From the NCBI GenBank assembly GCA_036488815.1, contig DASXGX010000028.1:1-64000 (forward strand): a DNA stretch of 64,000 nt. The letters are read 5' to 3'. A model generated the notes under the pieces. The model did no database searches. It saw only the letters and a list, made by a program, of their open reading frames with translations, and was not told the origin of the DNA. This stretch comes from Roseiarcus sp036488815. GTDB lineage: Bacteria > Pseudomonadota > Alphaproteobacteria > Rhizobiales > Beijerinckiaceae. Below are positions 14,452 through 24,229 of the stretch, in pieces (within the stretch, counting starts at the first letter, position 1; each line of letters begins with the position of its first letter). Position numbers and translations under genes: made by a program.

Positions 14452-16647
14452 TCAGCCGCTCAGCCGTTCGACCTTGCTGACGACGCTCTTGTCGCGCAAT
14501 TGGATGAGGATCGCATTGAGGTGCTGGATGTCGGAGACCTCGAGGTCGAAACGCACTTCGCGGAAGTCGGGGCCGGTCGGGTTGAAGACGACGTTGTCGA
14601 TGTTGGCGCCCGCCTCGCCGATCGTCGTCGCGATGATCCCGAGGGCGCCCGGCTCGTTGAGCGTCGTCACCAGAATCTGCGTCGGATAGAGCTGCTTGTT
14701 CGCCGTATCGAGATCCCAGCGCACGTCGAGCCATAGTTCCGGCTGGTCGTCGTAGGCCACCAGCGCCGGCGAATGGATGGGATAGATCGTGATCCCCTCC
14801 CCCGGCGTGCGAATGCCGACGATGCGCTCGCCGGGCACCGCGCCGCCCTTCGGCGCGAAGCGAACGGGCGTATCCCACTCGATGCCGCGCAGCGGCAAAG
14901 CGTCGCGCTCCTGCCCCTGGCCCGGCACGCGAAAAACCAGGTTCGCCGCCTTGGCGAGGCCGAACCAGCCGCTTTCTCCCGGCGCGACGGCAGGCCCTGC
15001 CTTTCGCTCCTCCTTGAAGTCGGGATAGATCGCGCGCACGACGTCAGCCGAATAGAGTTCGCCGCGCCCGACGCTGATGAAAACGTCGTCGACCGATGCA
15101 CGGGCGAGACGCGAGAGCGCGCTCTTCAGCTTGGCTTCGGTGAATTTTCGGTCGGCGCGGGCGAAGGCGCGCTCGATGATCTGCCGCCCGAGGCCGCCGT
15201 ACTGCGCCTTGGCCGCCTCGCGCGTCGCGCGCCGGATCGCCGCGCGGGCCCGGCCCGTGACGACGATGCTGTCCCAGGCGGCCGGCGGCGTGCGGCGCTC
15301 CGAGCGCATGATCGTAACCTCGTCGCCGTTGCGGAGCGTCGAGATCAGCGGCGCGATGCGGCCGTTGATCTTGGCGCCGACCGCCGAATTGCCGACGTCG
15401 GTATGGACCGCATAGGCGAAGTCGATCGCCGTCGCCCCGCGCGGAAGCGCGATCAGGCGTCCCTTGGGCGTGAAGCAGAACACCTGGTCCTGGAACAACT
15501 CGAGCTTCGTATGCTCGAGAAACTTTTCCGAATCGTCGCTCGCCAGCGCTTCGATCGTCTGCCGCAATCCCCGATAGGCGCGACTCTCGCCGGCGTCGAT
15601 CGGATCGGTGCGCTCCCGGTCCTTGTAGAGGGCGTGCGCGGCGATGCCGTATTCGGCGATCTCGTGCATGTCGTGGGTGCGGATTTGCAGTTCGACGCGC
15701 TGGCTGCCGGGGCCGATCACCGTCGTGTGGATCGAGCGGTAATCGTTCTGCTTGGGCGTCGAAATGTAGTCCTTGAAGCGCCCGGGCACGCTCGGCCAGG
15801 TCGTGTGCGCGACGCCGACGGCGGCGTAGCAATCGGCGACGGTGTCGACGAGAATGCGGAAGCCGTAGATGTCCGAGAGTTGTTCAAAAGAGATGGAGTT
15901 GCGCTCCATCTTGCGCCAGATCGAATAGGCCTGCTTCTGGCGCCCCTTGACCTCGACCCTGATGCCGCGCCGCACGAACTGATCGGTGAGTTCGGCCGCG
16001 ATGCGCGCGATCAGTGCGCCGTTCTTGGCCTTGAGATCGTCGAGCCGCGCCATGATCAGCGTGTAGGCGTCCGGCATCAAATAGCGGAACGCGAGATCCT
16101 CGAGCTCGCCGCGCATGCCCTGCATGCCCATGCGGCCGGCGAGCGGCGCGTAGATGTCCAGCGTGTCCTGAGCGATCCGCGCCCGCTTGCCCTCCGGCAT
16201 GTAGTGCAGCGTGCGCATGTTGTGCAGCCGGTCGGCGAGCTTGATCAGGAGCACGCGCGCGTCGTCGGCGATGGCGAGCAACAGCTTGCGGAAACTCTCG
16301 GCCTGCTGGGCGTGTTTGGAGGCGAAGTCGAGCTTGTTGAGCTTGGTCAGGCCATCGACGAGGCCGCCGATCTCGACGCCGAACATCCCGTCGATCTCGT
16401 CGCGGGTGGTCGCGGTGTCCTCGATGGTGTCGTGAAGGACGGCGGAAACAATGGTCGCGTCGTCGAGCTTGAGATCCGTCAGGATCGCGGCGACTTCGAG
16501 CGGGTGGGAAAAAAACGGATCGCCGGACGCGCGCTTTTGCGCGCCATGCGCCTTCATGGCGAAAACATAGGCGCGGTTCAGCAGATCTTCGTTCGTATCG
16601 GGATTGTAGCGGCGGACCCGCTCAACCAATTCATACTGCCGCATCAT
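14452..16647 (-). CDS. rsh: Bifunctional (p)ppGpp synthetase/hydrolase
   Basis: This 731-residue Rel/SpoT homologue makes and degrades (p)ppGpp, the stringent-response alarmone. It has an HD hydrolase domain (FFSHPLEVAAILTDL, then VSAVLHDTIEDT), the synthetase domain (YSIWRKMERNSISFEQLSDI, then GRFKDYISTPKQNDYRSIHT), a TGS domain (VFCFTPKGRLIALPRGATAI) and a C-terminal ACT domain. Both the HD residues and the synthetase YRSIHT block look intact, so it is likely bifunctional, as expected for alphaproteobacteria with one long RSH. ATG at 16647 is chosen, giving the usual MMRQYELVERV start. A longer frame to 16728 lacks support. Confidence 0.95.
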   Translation of the reverse strand: MMRQYELVERVRRYNPDTNEDLLNRAYVFAMKAHGAQKRASGDPFFSHPLEVAAILTDLKLDDATIVSAVLHDTIEDTATTRDEIDGMFGVEIGGLVDGLTKLNKLDFASKHAQQAESFRKLLLAIADDARVLLIKLADRLHNMRTLHYMPEGKRARIAQDTLDIYAPLAGRMGMQGMRGELEDLAFRYLMPDAYTLIMARLDDLKAKNGALIARIAAELTDQFVRRGIRVEVKGRQKQAYSIWRKMERNSISFEQLSDIYGFRILVDTVADCYAAVGVAHTTWPSVPGRFKDYISTPKQNDYRSIHTTVIGPGSQRVELQIRTHDMHEIAEYGIAAHALYKDRERTDPIDAGESRAYRGLRQTIEALASDDSEKFLEHTKLELFQDQVFCFTPKGRLIALPRGATAIDFAYAVHTDVGNSAVGAKINGRIAPLISTLRNGDEVTIMRSERRTPPAAWDSIVVTGRARAAIRRATREAAKAQYGGLGRQIIERAFARADRKFTEAKLKSALSRLARASVDDVFISVGRGELYSADVVRAIYPDFKEERKAGPAVAPGESGWFGLAKAANLVFRVPGQGQERDALPLRGIEWDTPVRFAPKGGAVPGERIVGIRTPGEGITIYPIHSPALVAYDDQPELWLDVRWDLDTANKQLYPTQILVTTLNEPGALGIIATTIGEAGANIDNVVFNPTGPDFREVRFDLEVSDIQHLNAILIQLRDKSVVSKVERLSG

Positions 16648-16753
16648 TTGGCGGGCCGACCCCATTGCGTGCCGATCGAAGATAAGCGTTCGTCTCGTCA
16701 CTATCGAGGCCCGCGAGGCCCCGCGCAAGCGAAAGCGTAAGCCGCCGACGCAA

Positions 16754-16782
16754 CAAAAAACCCCGGAGCTTTCGCTCCGGGG
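16754..16782 (-). terminator. Intrinsic terminator of the left porin copy
   Basis: Read on the minus strand, CCCCGGAGC-GAAA-GCTCCGGGG is followed by a run of six T. The same terminator sequence follows the right porin copy at 21552-21580, as part of the duplication. Confidence 0.9.
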
Positions 16783-16809
16783 CCGATTGTCGGACTTGCG
16801 ATCTCGCGA

Positions 16810-18000
16810 TCAGAAGTCGCGGGTGACCATGAAGCGGCCTTCGAGGCCGTCCGTGTTCGCGTGCCACGGCAGACCGGCGTTGTTGGTGGCCAGGTAGGCC
16901 GCAGGCGTCGACTGGTGGGTGGTCTGGTAGAGCAGCTCGAGGTTGAAGTCGAGGTGCGCGACCGGATCCCAGTGGAACACCGCGCCGCCGATCCAGCTCT
17001 GCTGGCTGGTAGAGATCAGGCCGGTGTTGACGCCTGTCCAGTTGATCCCGAGATAGGAGATTTCCGGATCGATCGCGAAGTTCGGGCCGATGTGGAATTC
17101 GCTGATCGCGGTGAGCGAATAGGCGTCGGGGGTCGCCCAGGTGCCGTTGCCGTTCGCGAACGCGTCGGTCACCGGCATCGCAATGCCGTTGCCTTGATTG
17201 ACGGCGCCCTGCTCGCCCCACATTCCGTCGGAAACGCCCGAGTACCAGATCGCGTTTTCCGAGTAGACGCCCTGCAGCTGGATGTTGTCGCCAGCGCCGA
17301 GCGTCGGCAGGTTGAACTTCAGGCCGCCGTCGATCGCCCAACCCCAGGTGTCGATCGTGCTGTTGTCGGCGAGCAGGCTCTGCTGACGCACGTTGTGCGC
17401 AACGCCAGCGATGTGCGCGCCGCCCCAACCCTGCTGCAGGTCGAGAGACGCGACGATGTCGGGCGCTTGCATGCCGAGGACGGTCGAGTTGCCGGCGAAG
17501 AACTCGTCGGTGCCGGCGAGGGTCTCGCCCGACGACGGGCCGGTGAGCATCGGGTCTTCCAACGAGATCGTCGCCGAGAAGCCGCCGCCGAAGGTCGCGG
17601 TGTAGGCGAGCAAGAGAGGCTGGTTATAGCCCTGACGATCGGGAGAGAAGATGTTCGCCCAGCCTTCGCCGCCGCCGAAGAACGAGAAGAACGAATTCGC
17701 CTTACCGATGGTGAGGCCCGCCCAGTTCACGAAGCCGTGGTTGATGAACGCGGTGTTCTGGCTCTCGGAGTCGAAGCCGCTGCCGTAGTCGAACTGGGTG
17801 TCGATGTCCGCGGTCAACACGCCATAGGCGGTGTTGGTCTTGGTGATGAACTCGAGTTCGGCGCGGGCGGTGTAGCCGATGTCATTGCGCGTATTTGTCG
17901 CAACAGGGGTATAGCGCAACTGGCTACCAGTAGTGTATGCATACCCCTGGCTGAGGGTGCCGGCCTCGACCTGGCCGGTCATGTACCCGGTGATCTTCAA
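16810..18000 (-). pseudogene. Porin, 5'-truncated copy lacking a signal peptide
   Basis: The 396 codons match the intact porin at 20125-21525 almost throughout (CLKITGY at the start, ITKTNTAYGVLT, GKANSFFSFFGGGEGW, ending with GLEGRF and a terminal RDF). The reading frame starts at the Leu codon of CLKITGY. The 58 or so upstream codons of the intact copy, including the signal peptide, are absent. Upstream of the Cys codon the sequence is unrelated and contains no ATG in frame before the integrase gene. Without a signal peptide the product could not reach the outer membrane, so I call it a pseudogene. Its outer beta-barrel body shows no frameshift, so the break is recent or the body is kept by gene conversion. 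Confidence 0.8.
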
Positions 18001-18182
18001 GCAGTGGGTCCCTCGACGCCGTGAGGGTTGTGAAAGATCGTTTTTGCTTGGCGGCCTGTCGTTGGCGGCGCTCGAAAGTCGCCTACGACGTCGTTCGCCG
18101 GACCTTTGAAGGACCTTTGCAGAGCAAGCCGAAACCGCCCCGGGCGCTCGCTCGGGCGCGGGGTCGGCGTGGTGATTTCGGC

Positions 18183-19451
18183 TTAGGTTCTGGCGCCGGC
18201 GCGATAGGAGCCCGCCCTCGGCTCGCGCTCTGGGCGCGGCCTCGGGACGACGGGCGCGGCCGCGCCGGAGGTGTCGCGGCCTTCCACGATGTCGACGACG
18301 CGCCGGCCCCAGGCGGCGAGAGCCGCCCGCTTTTCGTCGGCGTAATCATAGCGCTGGTAGACGCCGACGATGCCGGCGCGACTGCCCGAGACGTGGTTCA
18401 GCACGGCCTCGGTGACCTCGAGACGAACGCCGAGCTTTTGCAGCCCCGTCGCGACCGTGCGCCGCAGATCGTGCAAGCGCCAGGCCGGGAGGGCGCATTC
18501 CTCGTCCAGAGCGGCTTTGGCCTTGCCGAAGCCGTTGAAAATTCCGTTCATTCCGGGAAAGACGAGCCGCTCGCCGGTCCGCTTCGGCGCAGCTTTCAAA
18601 AGCGCCTGCGCCTGCGGCGAAAGGGGCACGACATGGGCGACGCCGTTCTTGGCGCGCGCGGCCGGAATGGTCCAGGCGGACAGGTCCTGGTCGAGTTCGC
18701 TCCACGCCATGCCCGCGACCTCGCCGCGCCGCTGACCGGTCAGGATCAGCATCCGGACGATGCGGTCGAAGGCTCCCGGGCCGTTTGCGGCCCGCCACAC
18801 GGCGGCGAGTTCCGCTTCCGCCAGCACGCGATCGCGCTTGGCCACCGGCGCCAGCGGCATATTGGTGAACGGGTTGGCGTCGAGCGCGCCGCGCTTGACC
18901 GCCCAATGGTAGCAACTGCGGCCGTAGGCGGCCGTGCGCGCGGCCATCGCGATCTTGCCGGCTCGGGCGAGGTCGTCGAGCACGGCCACCACGCTGGCCC
19001 GGCTGAGATCGGCGGCCGGTAGGCCCAAATGCTTGGGGAACGCCCGCCGAATGGCTCGCACCGCCTCGAGGGCGTAGGATTGCCGGCGATGGGCGAGCCG
19101 CAGGGCGCCCCACTGCTCGAGCAGGACATCGAGCGTGAGGGCGTCGTTGGCCTCGGTGCGCTTGGCCTCGGCCGCCGCGCGCTTGCGCTCGACCGCGGGG
19201 TCGAGGCCCTTGGCGACGTCGCCCATGATCGCTCGGGTCGCCTCGCGCGCCTGGTCGAGCGAGATCGCCGTGCAGGAGGCGAGAGGGATCCGCCGCTTGA
19301 CCCCGTTGCGGGTGTACTGGGCGAGGTACGTCCTGCCGCCGCTCGCCGTCACCCGGACGCCGAGGCCGCTCTGCTTGGAATCGAACACCATCATGTCGCG
19401 CCGGCCAGCCGGACACGCGAGCGACTGAATGACGCGTTCGGTGAGCTTCAT
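18183..19451 (-). CDS. Tyrosine recombinase/integrase (DUF4102 type)
   Basis: A 422-residue phage/island integrase. An N-terminal DUF4102 (arm-binding) domain is present (MKLTERVIQSLACPAGRRDM, then GLGVRVTASGGRTYLAQY), followed by a core-binding helical domain and the catalytic domain. TGQRRGEVAGM gives the first Arg, WRLHDLRRTVATGL gives His-x-x-Arg, and the late GVYQRYDY region holds the Tyr. The tail is Pro/Arg-rich. It lies between two inverted porin copies and 180 bases from the point where the left porin is cut. No tRNA is adjacent. It looks intact. Partner genes of a mobile element are missing. Confidence 0.9.
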   Translation of the reverse strand: MKLTERVIQSLACPAGRRDMMVFDSKQSGLGVRVTASGGRTYLAQYTRNGVKRRIPLASCTAISLDQAREATRAIMGDVAKGLDPAVERKRAAAEAKRTEANDALTLDVLLEQWGALRLAHRRQSYALEAVRAIRRAFPKHLGLPAADLSRASVVAVLDDLARAGKIAMAARTAAYGRSCYHWAVKRGALDANPFTNMPLAPVAKRDRVLAEAELAAVWRAANGPGAFDRIVRMLILTGQRRGEVAGMAWSELDQDLSAWTIPAARAKNGVAHVVPLSPQAQALLKAAPKRTGERLVFPGMNGIFNGFGKAKAALDEECALPAWRLHDLRRTVATGLQKLGVRLEVTEAVLNHVSGSRAGIVGVYQRYDYADEKRAALAAWGRRVVDIVEGRDTSGAAAPVVPRPRPEREPRAGSYRAGART

Positions 19452-20124
19452 GAGCCCGTTCCCACCCCCGCGCGCGGCCGGAAAAGCGTCAGTTTTGCGG
19501 ACCCGTAACGGACCTCGTCGGCGCCGCCCGCTAGCCTCGAAGCTCTCCGATGATCGGCGAATGGGCGGTAAGTTCGTCTCAAGACTTTGATCCTGTTTCG
19601 TTTTCCGTATTTGTCCGGCTGCGCCTCACCTGAGCCGGGCGGAGCCGGACGCACTGACTTTCGTGGGCGCGCAAAGGCGCCTTTCGCGCCCCCGTGAAGG
19701 GGGCTCGACGCATGGCTGAACACGGGCTCTTTGAATGCTTGCGGGCCGCGGAGGGCCCTGCGGATTTATAGAGTTATCAACTCATTAACGGCCCTCCAGA
19801 CACGCGGACGGGCCGCCCGGACACACGCTTTCGTGACCTTTCTGCAACATCAGCCTGGGAAACGCGCAATTGGGCCGAAATCCGGCATTTTCGAGTTTGA
19901 GCCGGGGCCGGACGCTTGTATGTTTTCCCTTGTGAACGGGAGCTTCCCGGTCGCGAGTCGGACTGACGGCGTCGTTTGCTGGGGGACCAGCGCAAAGCGC
20001 CCGACGTTCGCAGGAACGGGAAGAGGGGCGCTTAATACCTTTGACACGGCACGCGTTTCTGGTCGGCGACATAAGGTTCAAGGTTTCAACCAACTCCCAA
20101 ACATAAATGCACTGGAGGTCACAA
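19452..20124. other. Gene-free spacer upstream of the intact porin
   Basis: About 670 bases between the integrase start and the porin start. No convincing gene was found. An open frame at 19731-20240 overlaps the porin start in another frame and has no coding signature. The stretch contains a TTGACA hexamer at 20041-20046 without a good -10. It probably holds the porin promoter and leader and the remains of an element boundary. Confidence 0.5.
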
Positions 20125-21525
20125 ATGACGCTCATGAAGAGCCTTCTGCTCGGTTCCGCGGCGACCTTGGTCGTCGTGGCGGGCGCGCAGGCCGCCGATC
20201 TTCCCACCCGGAAGGGCGCCCCCGCGGCCGAATACGTTAAGGTCTGCCACATCGACGGCATCGCTGGTTTCGTCATTCCTGGTTCCGACACCTGCTTGAA
20301 GATCACCGGGTACCTGACGGCTCAGATCGAGGGCGGCAACCTCGACCAGGGTTACGCCTACACGAGCGGCAGCCAGCTGTTTTACGTTCCGTCGAACCCG
20401 AACCCCCGTGGCGTCCAGGTCGGCAATCCCATCGGCAATGGAACGTCCGGCCGGAACGAAATCGGCTACACCACCCGCGCCGAGCTCGAGTTCATCACCA
20501 AGACCAACACCGCCTACGGCGTGTTGACCTCGGATATCGACACGCAGTTCAACTACGGCAGCGGCTTCGATAACACAGGCGCTGGTAACGGCTTCATCAA
20601 TCACGGCTTTTTGAACTGGGCGGGCATCACGGCCGGTAAGGCGAACTCGTTCTTCTCCTTCTTCGGCGGCGGCGAAGGTTGGGCGAACGTCTTCTCCCCC
20701 GACCAGCAGGGCTACAACCAGCCTCTCTTGCTGGCTTACACGGCGACCTTCGGCGGCGGCTTCTCGGCGACGATCTCGATCCAAGACCCGATCCTCACCG
20801 GCCCGTCCTCGGGCGCGACCCTCGCCGGCACGGACGAGTTCTTCTTCGGCAACTCGGAAGTCCTCGGACTGCGCTCGCCCGACATCGTCGGGTCGATCGA
20901 CCTCAAGCAGGGCTGGGGCGGCGCGCACATCGCCGGCGTTGCGCACAACGTGCGTCAGCAGAGCCTGCTCGACAACAGCACGATCGACATCTGGGGCTGG
21001 GCGATCGACGGCGGCCTGAAGTTCGACCTGTCGTCCTTCGGCGCTGGCGACAACATCCAGCTGCAGGGCGTCTACTCGGAAAACGCGATCTGGTACTCGG
21101 GCGTTTCCGACGCGATGTGGGGTGAGAACGGCGCCACCAACGGCAACGGCATTGCCATGCCGGTGACCGACGCCTTCTCGAACGGCAACGGCACCTGGGC
21201 TACCCCGGACGCCTGGTCGCTCACCGCGCTCGGCGAGTTCCACCTCGGCCCGACCTGGTCGATCGATCCGGAAATCTCCTACCTCCAGATCAACTGGTCC
21301 GGCGTCAACACCGGCCTGATCTCGCCCAACCAGGAGAGCTGGATCGGCGGCGGCGTCATCCACTGGGATCCGGTCCCGCACCTCGACTTCAACCTCGAGC
21401 TGCTCTACCAGACCACCCACCAGTCGATGCCTGCGGCCTACTCCGCTGTCGCCAACGGCGGTCTGCCGTGGCACGCGAACACGGACGGCCTCGAAGGCCG
21501 CTTCGAAATCACCCGCGACTTCTGA
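20125..21525 (+). CDS. Outer-membrane porin (porin-2 type)
   Basis: A 466-residue alphaproteobacterial porin forming a 16-strand-type beta-barrel trimer for solute entry. The signal peptide MTLMKSLLLGSAATLVVVAG is cleaved near AQA-AD. A conserved Cys-containing N-terminal segment follows (EYVKVCHIDGIAGF..., TCLKITGYLTAQ). The body has alternating strands, and the C-terminus ends in a Phe (TRDF), as required for BAM assembly. ATG at 20125 has GGAGG seven bases upstream. The upstream in-frame ATG at 20107 has none. A truncated, inverted copy lies at 16810-18000. Confidence 0.95.
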   Translation: MTLMKSLLLGSAATLVVVAGAQAADLPTRKGAPAAEYVKVCHIDGIAGFVIPGSDTCLKITGYLTAQIEGGNLDQGYAYTSGSQLFYVPSNPNPRGVQVGNPIGNGTSGRNEIGYTTRAELEFITKTNTAYGVLTSDIDTQFNYGSGFDNTGAGNGFINHGFLNWAGITAGKANSFFSFFGGGEGWANVFSPDQQGYNQPLLLAYTATFGGGFSATISIQDPILTGPSSGATLAGTDEFFFGNSEVLGLRSPDIVGSIDLKQGWGGAHIAGVAHNVRQQSLLDNSTIDIWGWAIDGGLKFDLSSFGAGDNIQLQGVYSENAIWYSGVSDAMWGENGATNGNGIAMPVTDAFSNGNGTWATPDAWSLTALGEFHLGPTWSIDPEISYLQINWSGVNTGLISPNQESWIGGGVIHWDPVPHLDFNLELLYQTTHQSMPAAYSAVANGGLPWHANTDGLEGRFEITRDF

Positions 21526-21551
21526 TCGCGCGATCGAAGTGCGACAATCGA

Positions 21552-21580
21552 CCCCGGAGCGAAAGCTCCGGGGTTTTTTG
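21552..21580 (+). terminator. Intrinsic terminator of the intact porin gene
   Basis: CCCCGGAGC-GAAA-GCTCCGGGG followed by six T, 26 bases after the porin stop codon. It is the inverted counterpart of the terminator at 16754-16782. Confidence 0.92.
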
Positions 21581-21713
21581 TTGCGCCGGCGCGCTCGTGG
21601 GAGCGCTCCAGGCTGGCGAAGAACGCGGGAAAAAGTCGACTTGATCTTGGGAGCATTATCGGCGACCCAGGCCGCTCGATCGCCGCCCCACCCGACTGGA
21701 GCCAGCTTCGCGC

Positions 21714-24110
21714 ATGAGCACGGCCGAACGCCTTTTTCAGAACGCGATGCAAGCCCTCAACGGCCGCAACCTCCCCGAGGCGGCGCACCTCTTCAAGCAG
21801 TTCCTGCAAGGCGACCCCTCGCATTTCGGCGCGCTCAACCTAATGACGGTCGTGCTCACCGCGATGGGGCGCTACGCCGACGCCGAGCCCTATATCGCCC
21901 GGGCGGTGACGGTGGACGACACGTCGGACGCCTCGTTTTACAATTACGGCGTCGTCCTCAGGGCTTTGGGAAAACGTCAGCAGGCGTTGACGCAATTCGA
22001 GCGCGCGCTCCGCTTGAATCCTCGACACGTCAAGGCCCTGAATAACCGCGGCGTCACCTTCAACGAGCTCGGGGAGCCCGAAAGAGCGCTGGCGGAATTC
22101 GACAAGGCGCTGGCGCTCGACCCCAATTCGATCGAGGCGCTCTACAACAAGGGCAACGCGCTGGGCGAGGGCGGGCGGAACGAGGAAGCCCTCGCCGCCT
22201 ATGGCAAAGCGCTGGCGATCCAGCCGGGCTTTCCCGAAGGCCACAACAATCGCGGCCGCGCGCTCCAACATCTCGGGCGCCTGGAGGAGGCCGTCGCCGC
22301 CTTCGACCGAGCGGTCGCGCTGAGGTCGCTCTACGTGGAGGCGCTGTTCAATCGCGGCGTCGCGCTCGCCGGGCTCAAACGTCCGGCCGAGGCGCTCTCG
22401 AGCTACGACAGGGCTATCGCGGCGAAGCCCGACCACGCGGAAGCCCACGCCAGCCGTGGCAATGTCTTGATGGAGCTGAGGCGGCCCGCGGAGGCTGCCG
22501 CCAGCTACGAGCGCGCCGTCACGCTGAAGCCGGATTTCGCAGAGGCCCACAACAACCGCGGCAATGCGCTCAAGGAGCTGAAACGCCTCGAGGACGCCAT
22601 CGCCAGCTACGACGCGACGATTGCGATCCGCCCCGACTTCGCCGAAGCCTTCACCAATCGCGGCAACGCCCTTCGCGATCTCAAACGGCTCGAGGAGGCG
22701 TCGGCGAGCTACGAGGCCGCGATCGCGCTCAATCCCGATCTCGATTTCCTCCTAGGCGAGGCCTTCCACACCCGCATGCACGCCTGCGATTGGCGCGGCT
22801 ATGACCGGGACCTCGCCCGGCTCGAGGCGCGCGTCGCCGCGAACGAGCGCGCCGCCTCGCCGTTCATAGCCCTGTCGAGTTTCGATTCCTGCGAGCTCCA
22901 ACTCGCCGCCTCGAGAAGCTGGGTCGAGGCCAAGCATGCGGACATCGTCCCGGCGCCCTTCCCGCCAGCCGACGCGGCGGCGCGCAAAATCCGCATCGGC
23001 TATTATTCCTCCGATCTGCGCACCCATCCGATGTCGTTCCTCATGCAGGGCGTCTTTCGCGCGCACGACCGCGAGCGCTTCGAGACGTTTGCCTTCTCGT
23101 TCGACAATCCGCCGGGAGACGCGCTCAACGCCGAGCTTCGCGCCTCGTTCGACGCCTTCCTCGACGTCGCGAAGCTCTCCGACCAGGACGTCGCCAATTT
23201 GTCGCGCGAGCAGTCGATCGATATCGCGATCGATCTCGCCGGCTTCACCGCCGGCCGCCGCACAGGCGTCTTCGCCCGCCGGGCGGCGCCGATCCAGGTC
23301 AATTTCCTCGGCTTCCCCGGGACGATGGCGGCGCCGTTCATCGACTACATCCTGGCCGACGCAACCGTCGTCGACGCGCCGGCGCGCCGCTCCTTCACCG
23401 AGAAGATCGCGGCGTTGCCTGACGCCTATTATCCCACCAGCTACGGCGGCGGCTTCTTCGCCACCGAGCGGCGGTTCAACCGGTCCGACCTCGGCTTGCC
23501 CGAGGAGGCGTTCGTCTTCTGCTGCTTCAACAACAACTACAAGATCACGCCTCCCGTGTTCGACACCTGGATGCGGATCCTGCGCCGCGTCGAGGGCGCC
23601 GTCCTATGGCTGTTCGAGGACAACCCGATCGCCGTCGCAAATTTGCGCGCGGAAGCGAAGGCGCGCGGCATCGACGAGCGGCGGCTTATCTTCGCTCAAC
23701 GGATGCCGGTCGCCGAGCATTTGCAGCGCGTGCGGAGCGCCGATCTCTTTCTCGACACCTACCCCTACAATGCCCATACGACCGCGACCGACGCCTTGTG
23801 GATGGGCGTCCCCGTCGTGACCCGAATTGGGACGACCTTCCCGTCGCGCGTCGCCGCAAGCGTGCTGCAAGCCGTCGGAGCGCCGGAGCTGATCACCACG
23901 AACGTCGAGGACTACGAGGCCCTCGCGATCGACTTGGCGACCGACAAGGAGCGTCTCGCCGCCCTCAAGCGCAAGCTCGTCGGCAATCGCGCGACAGCGC
24001 CGCTGTTCGACAGCGCGCGCTACACGAAAAATCTCGAGGCCGCCTATGCGGCGATGCACGCCCGCCGCGTCCAGGGTCTCGCCCCGGAGGACATCGCGGC
24101 CCGGCCTTGA
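21714..24110 (+). CDS. TPR protein with O-GlcNAc transferase-like (SPINDLY) domain
   Basis: The 798-residue protein has about ten tetratricopeptide repeats in its first half (residues about 1-345; recurring GNAL-E-x-x-R-x-E-A, for example ALNNRGVTFNELGEPERALA). A GT41 catalytic half follows (from about 420), with RIGYYSSDLRTHPMSFLMQG, IDIAIDLAGFTAGRRTGVF, FLGFPGTMAAPFIDYILAD, CCFNNNYKITPPVFDTW and DTYPYNAHTTATDALWMGVP over consecutive segments. In bacteria, such proteins add sugars (GlcNAc or other) to proteins, for example flagellins or adhesins. The acceptor here is unknown. It is a single gene downstream of the porin terminator, with start ATG at 21714. Confidence 0.92.
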   Translation: MSTAERLFQNAMQALNGRNLPEAAHLFKQFLQGDPSHFGALNLMTVVLTAMGRYADAEPYIARAVTVDDTSDASFYNYGVVLRALGKRQQALTQFERALRLNPRHVKALNNRGVTFNELGEPERALAEFDKALALDPNSIEALYNKGNALGEGGRNEEALAAYGKALAIQPGFPEGHNNRGRALQHLGRLEEAVAAFDRAVALRSLYVEALFNRGVALAGLKRPAEALSSYDRAIAAKPDHAEAHASRGNVLMELRRPAEAAASYERAVTLKPDFAEAHNNRGNALKELKRLEDAIASYDATIAIRPDFAEAFTNRGNALRDLKRLEEASASYEAAIALNPDLDFLLGEAFHTRMHACDWRGYDRDLARLEARVAANERAASPFIALSSFDSCELQLAASRSWVEAKHADIVPAPFPPADAAARKIRIGYYSSDLRTHPMSFLMQGVFRAHDRERFETFAFSFDNPPGDALNAELRASFDAFLDVAKLSDQDVANLSREQSIDIAIDLAGFTAGRRTGVFARRAAPIQVNFLGFPGTMAAPFIDYILADATVVDAPARRSFTEKIAALPDAYYPTSYGGGFFATERRFNRSDLGLPEEAFVFCCFNNNYKITPPVFDTWMRILRRVEGAVLWLFEDNPIAVANLRAEAKARGIDERRLIFAQRMPVAEHLQRVRSADLFLDTYPYNAHTTATDALWMGVPVVTRIGTTFPSRVAASVLQAVGAPELITTNVEDYEALAIDLATDKERLAALKRKLVGNRATAPLFDSARYTKNLEAAYAAMHARRVQGLAPEDIAARP

Positions 24111-24112
24111 CC

Positions 24113-24211
24113 CTCACCCCAAACCCTTCTCCCGCTCGCGGGAGCGGACGAATGCTGCGCATTCGCCTAGAGAAGGTGGCGTGGCGCGAAGCGCCGGATG
24201 AGGGTCCGTTT
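24113..24211. repeat. Long imperfect palindromic repeat
   Basis: The stretch reads CCCTCACCCC..., TTCTCCCGC-TC-GCGGGAG, then TGCGCATTCG, AGAAGGTGGCG and ends GCCGGATGAGGGT, so that the two ends can pair (ACCCTCA with TGAGGGT). It shares the TTCTCCCGC and GGATGAGG words with the spacer at 308-436, marking a dispersed family. It separates the convergent OGT-like and acpS genes. Confidence 0.65.
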
Positions 24212-24229
24212 CCAACTACCCCCGCAGCG

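Noticed and set aside
14773..16740. 655-codon open frame antisense to the RelA/SpoT gene
   Set aside because: No family motifs, and it mirrors a well-conserved enzyme.
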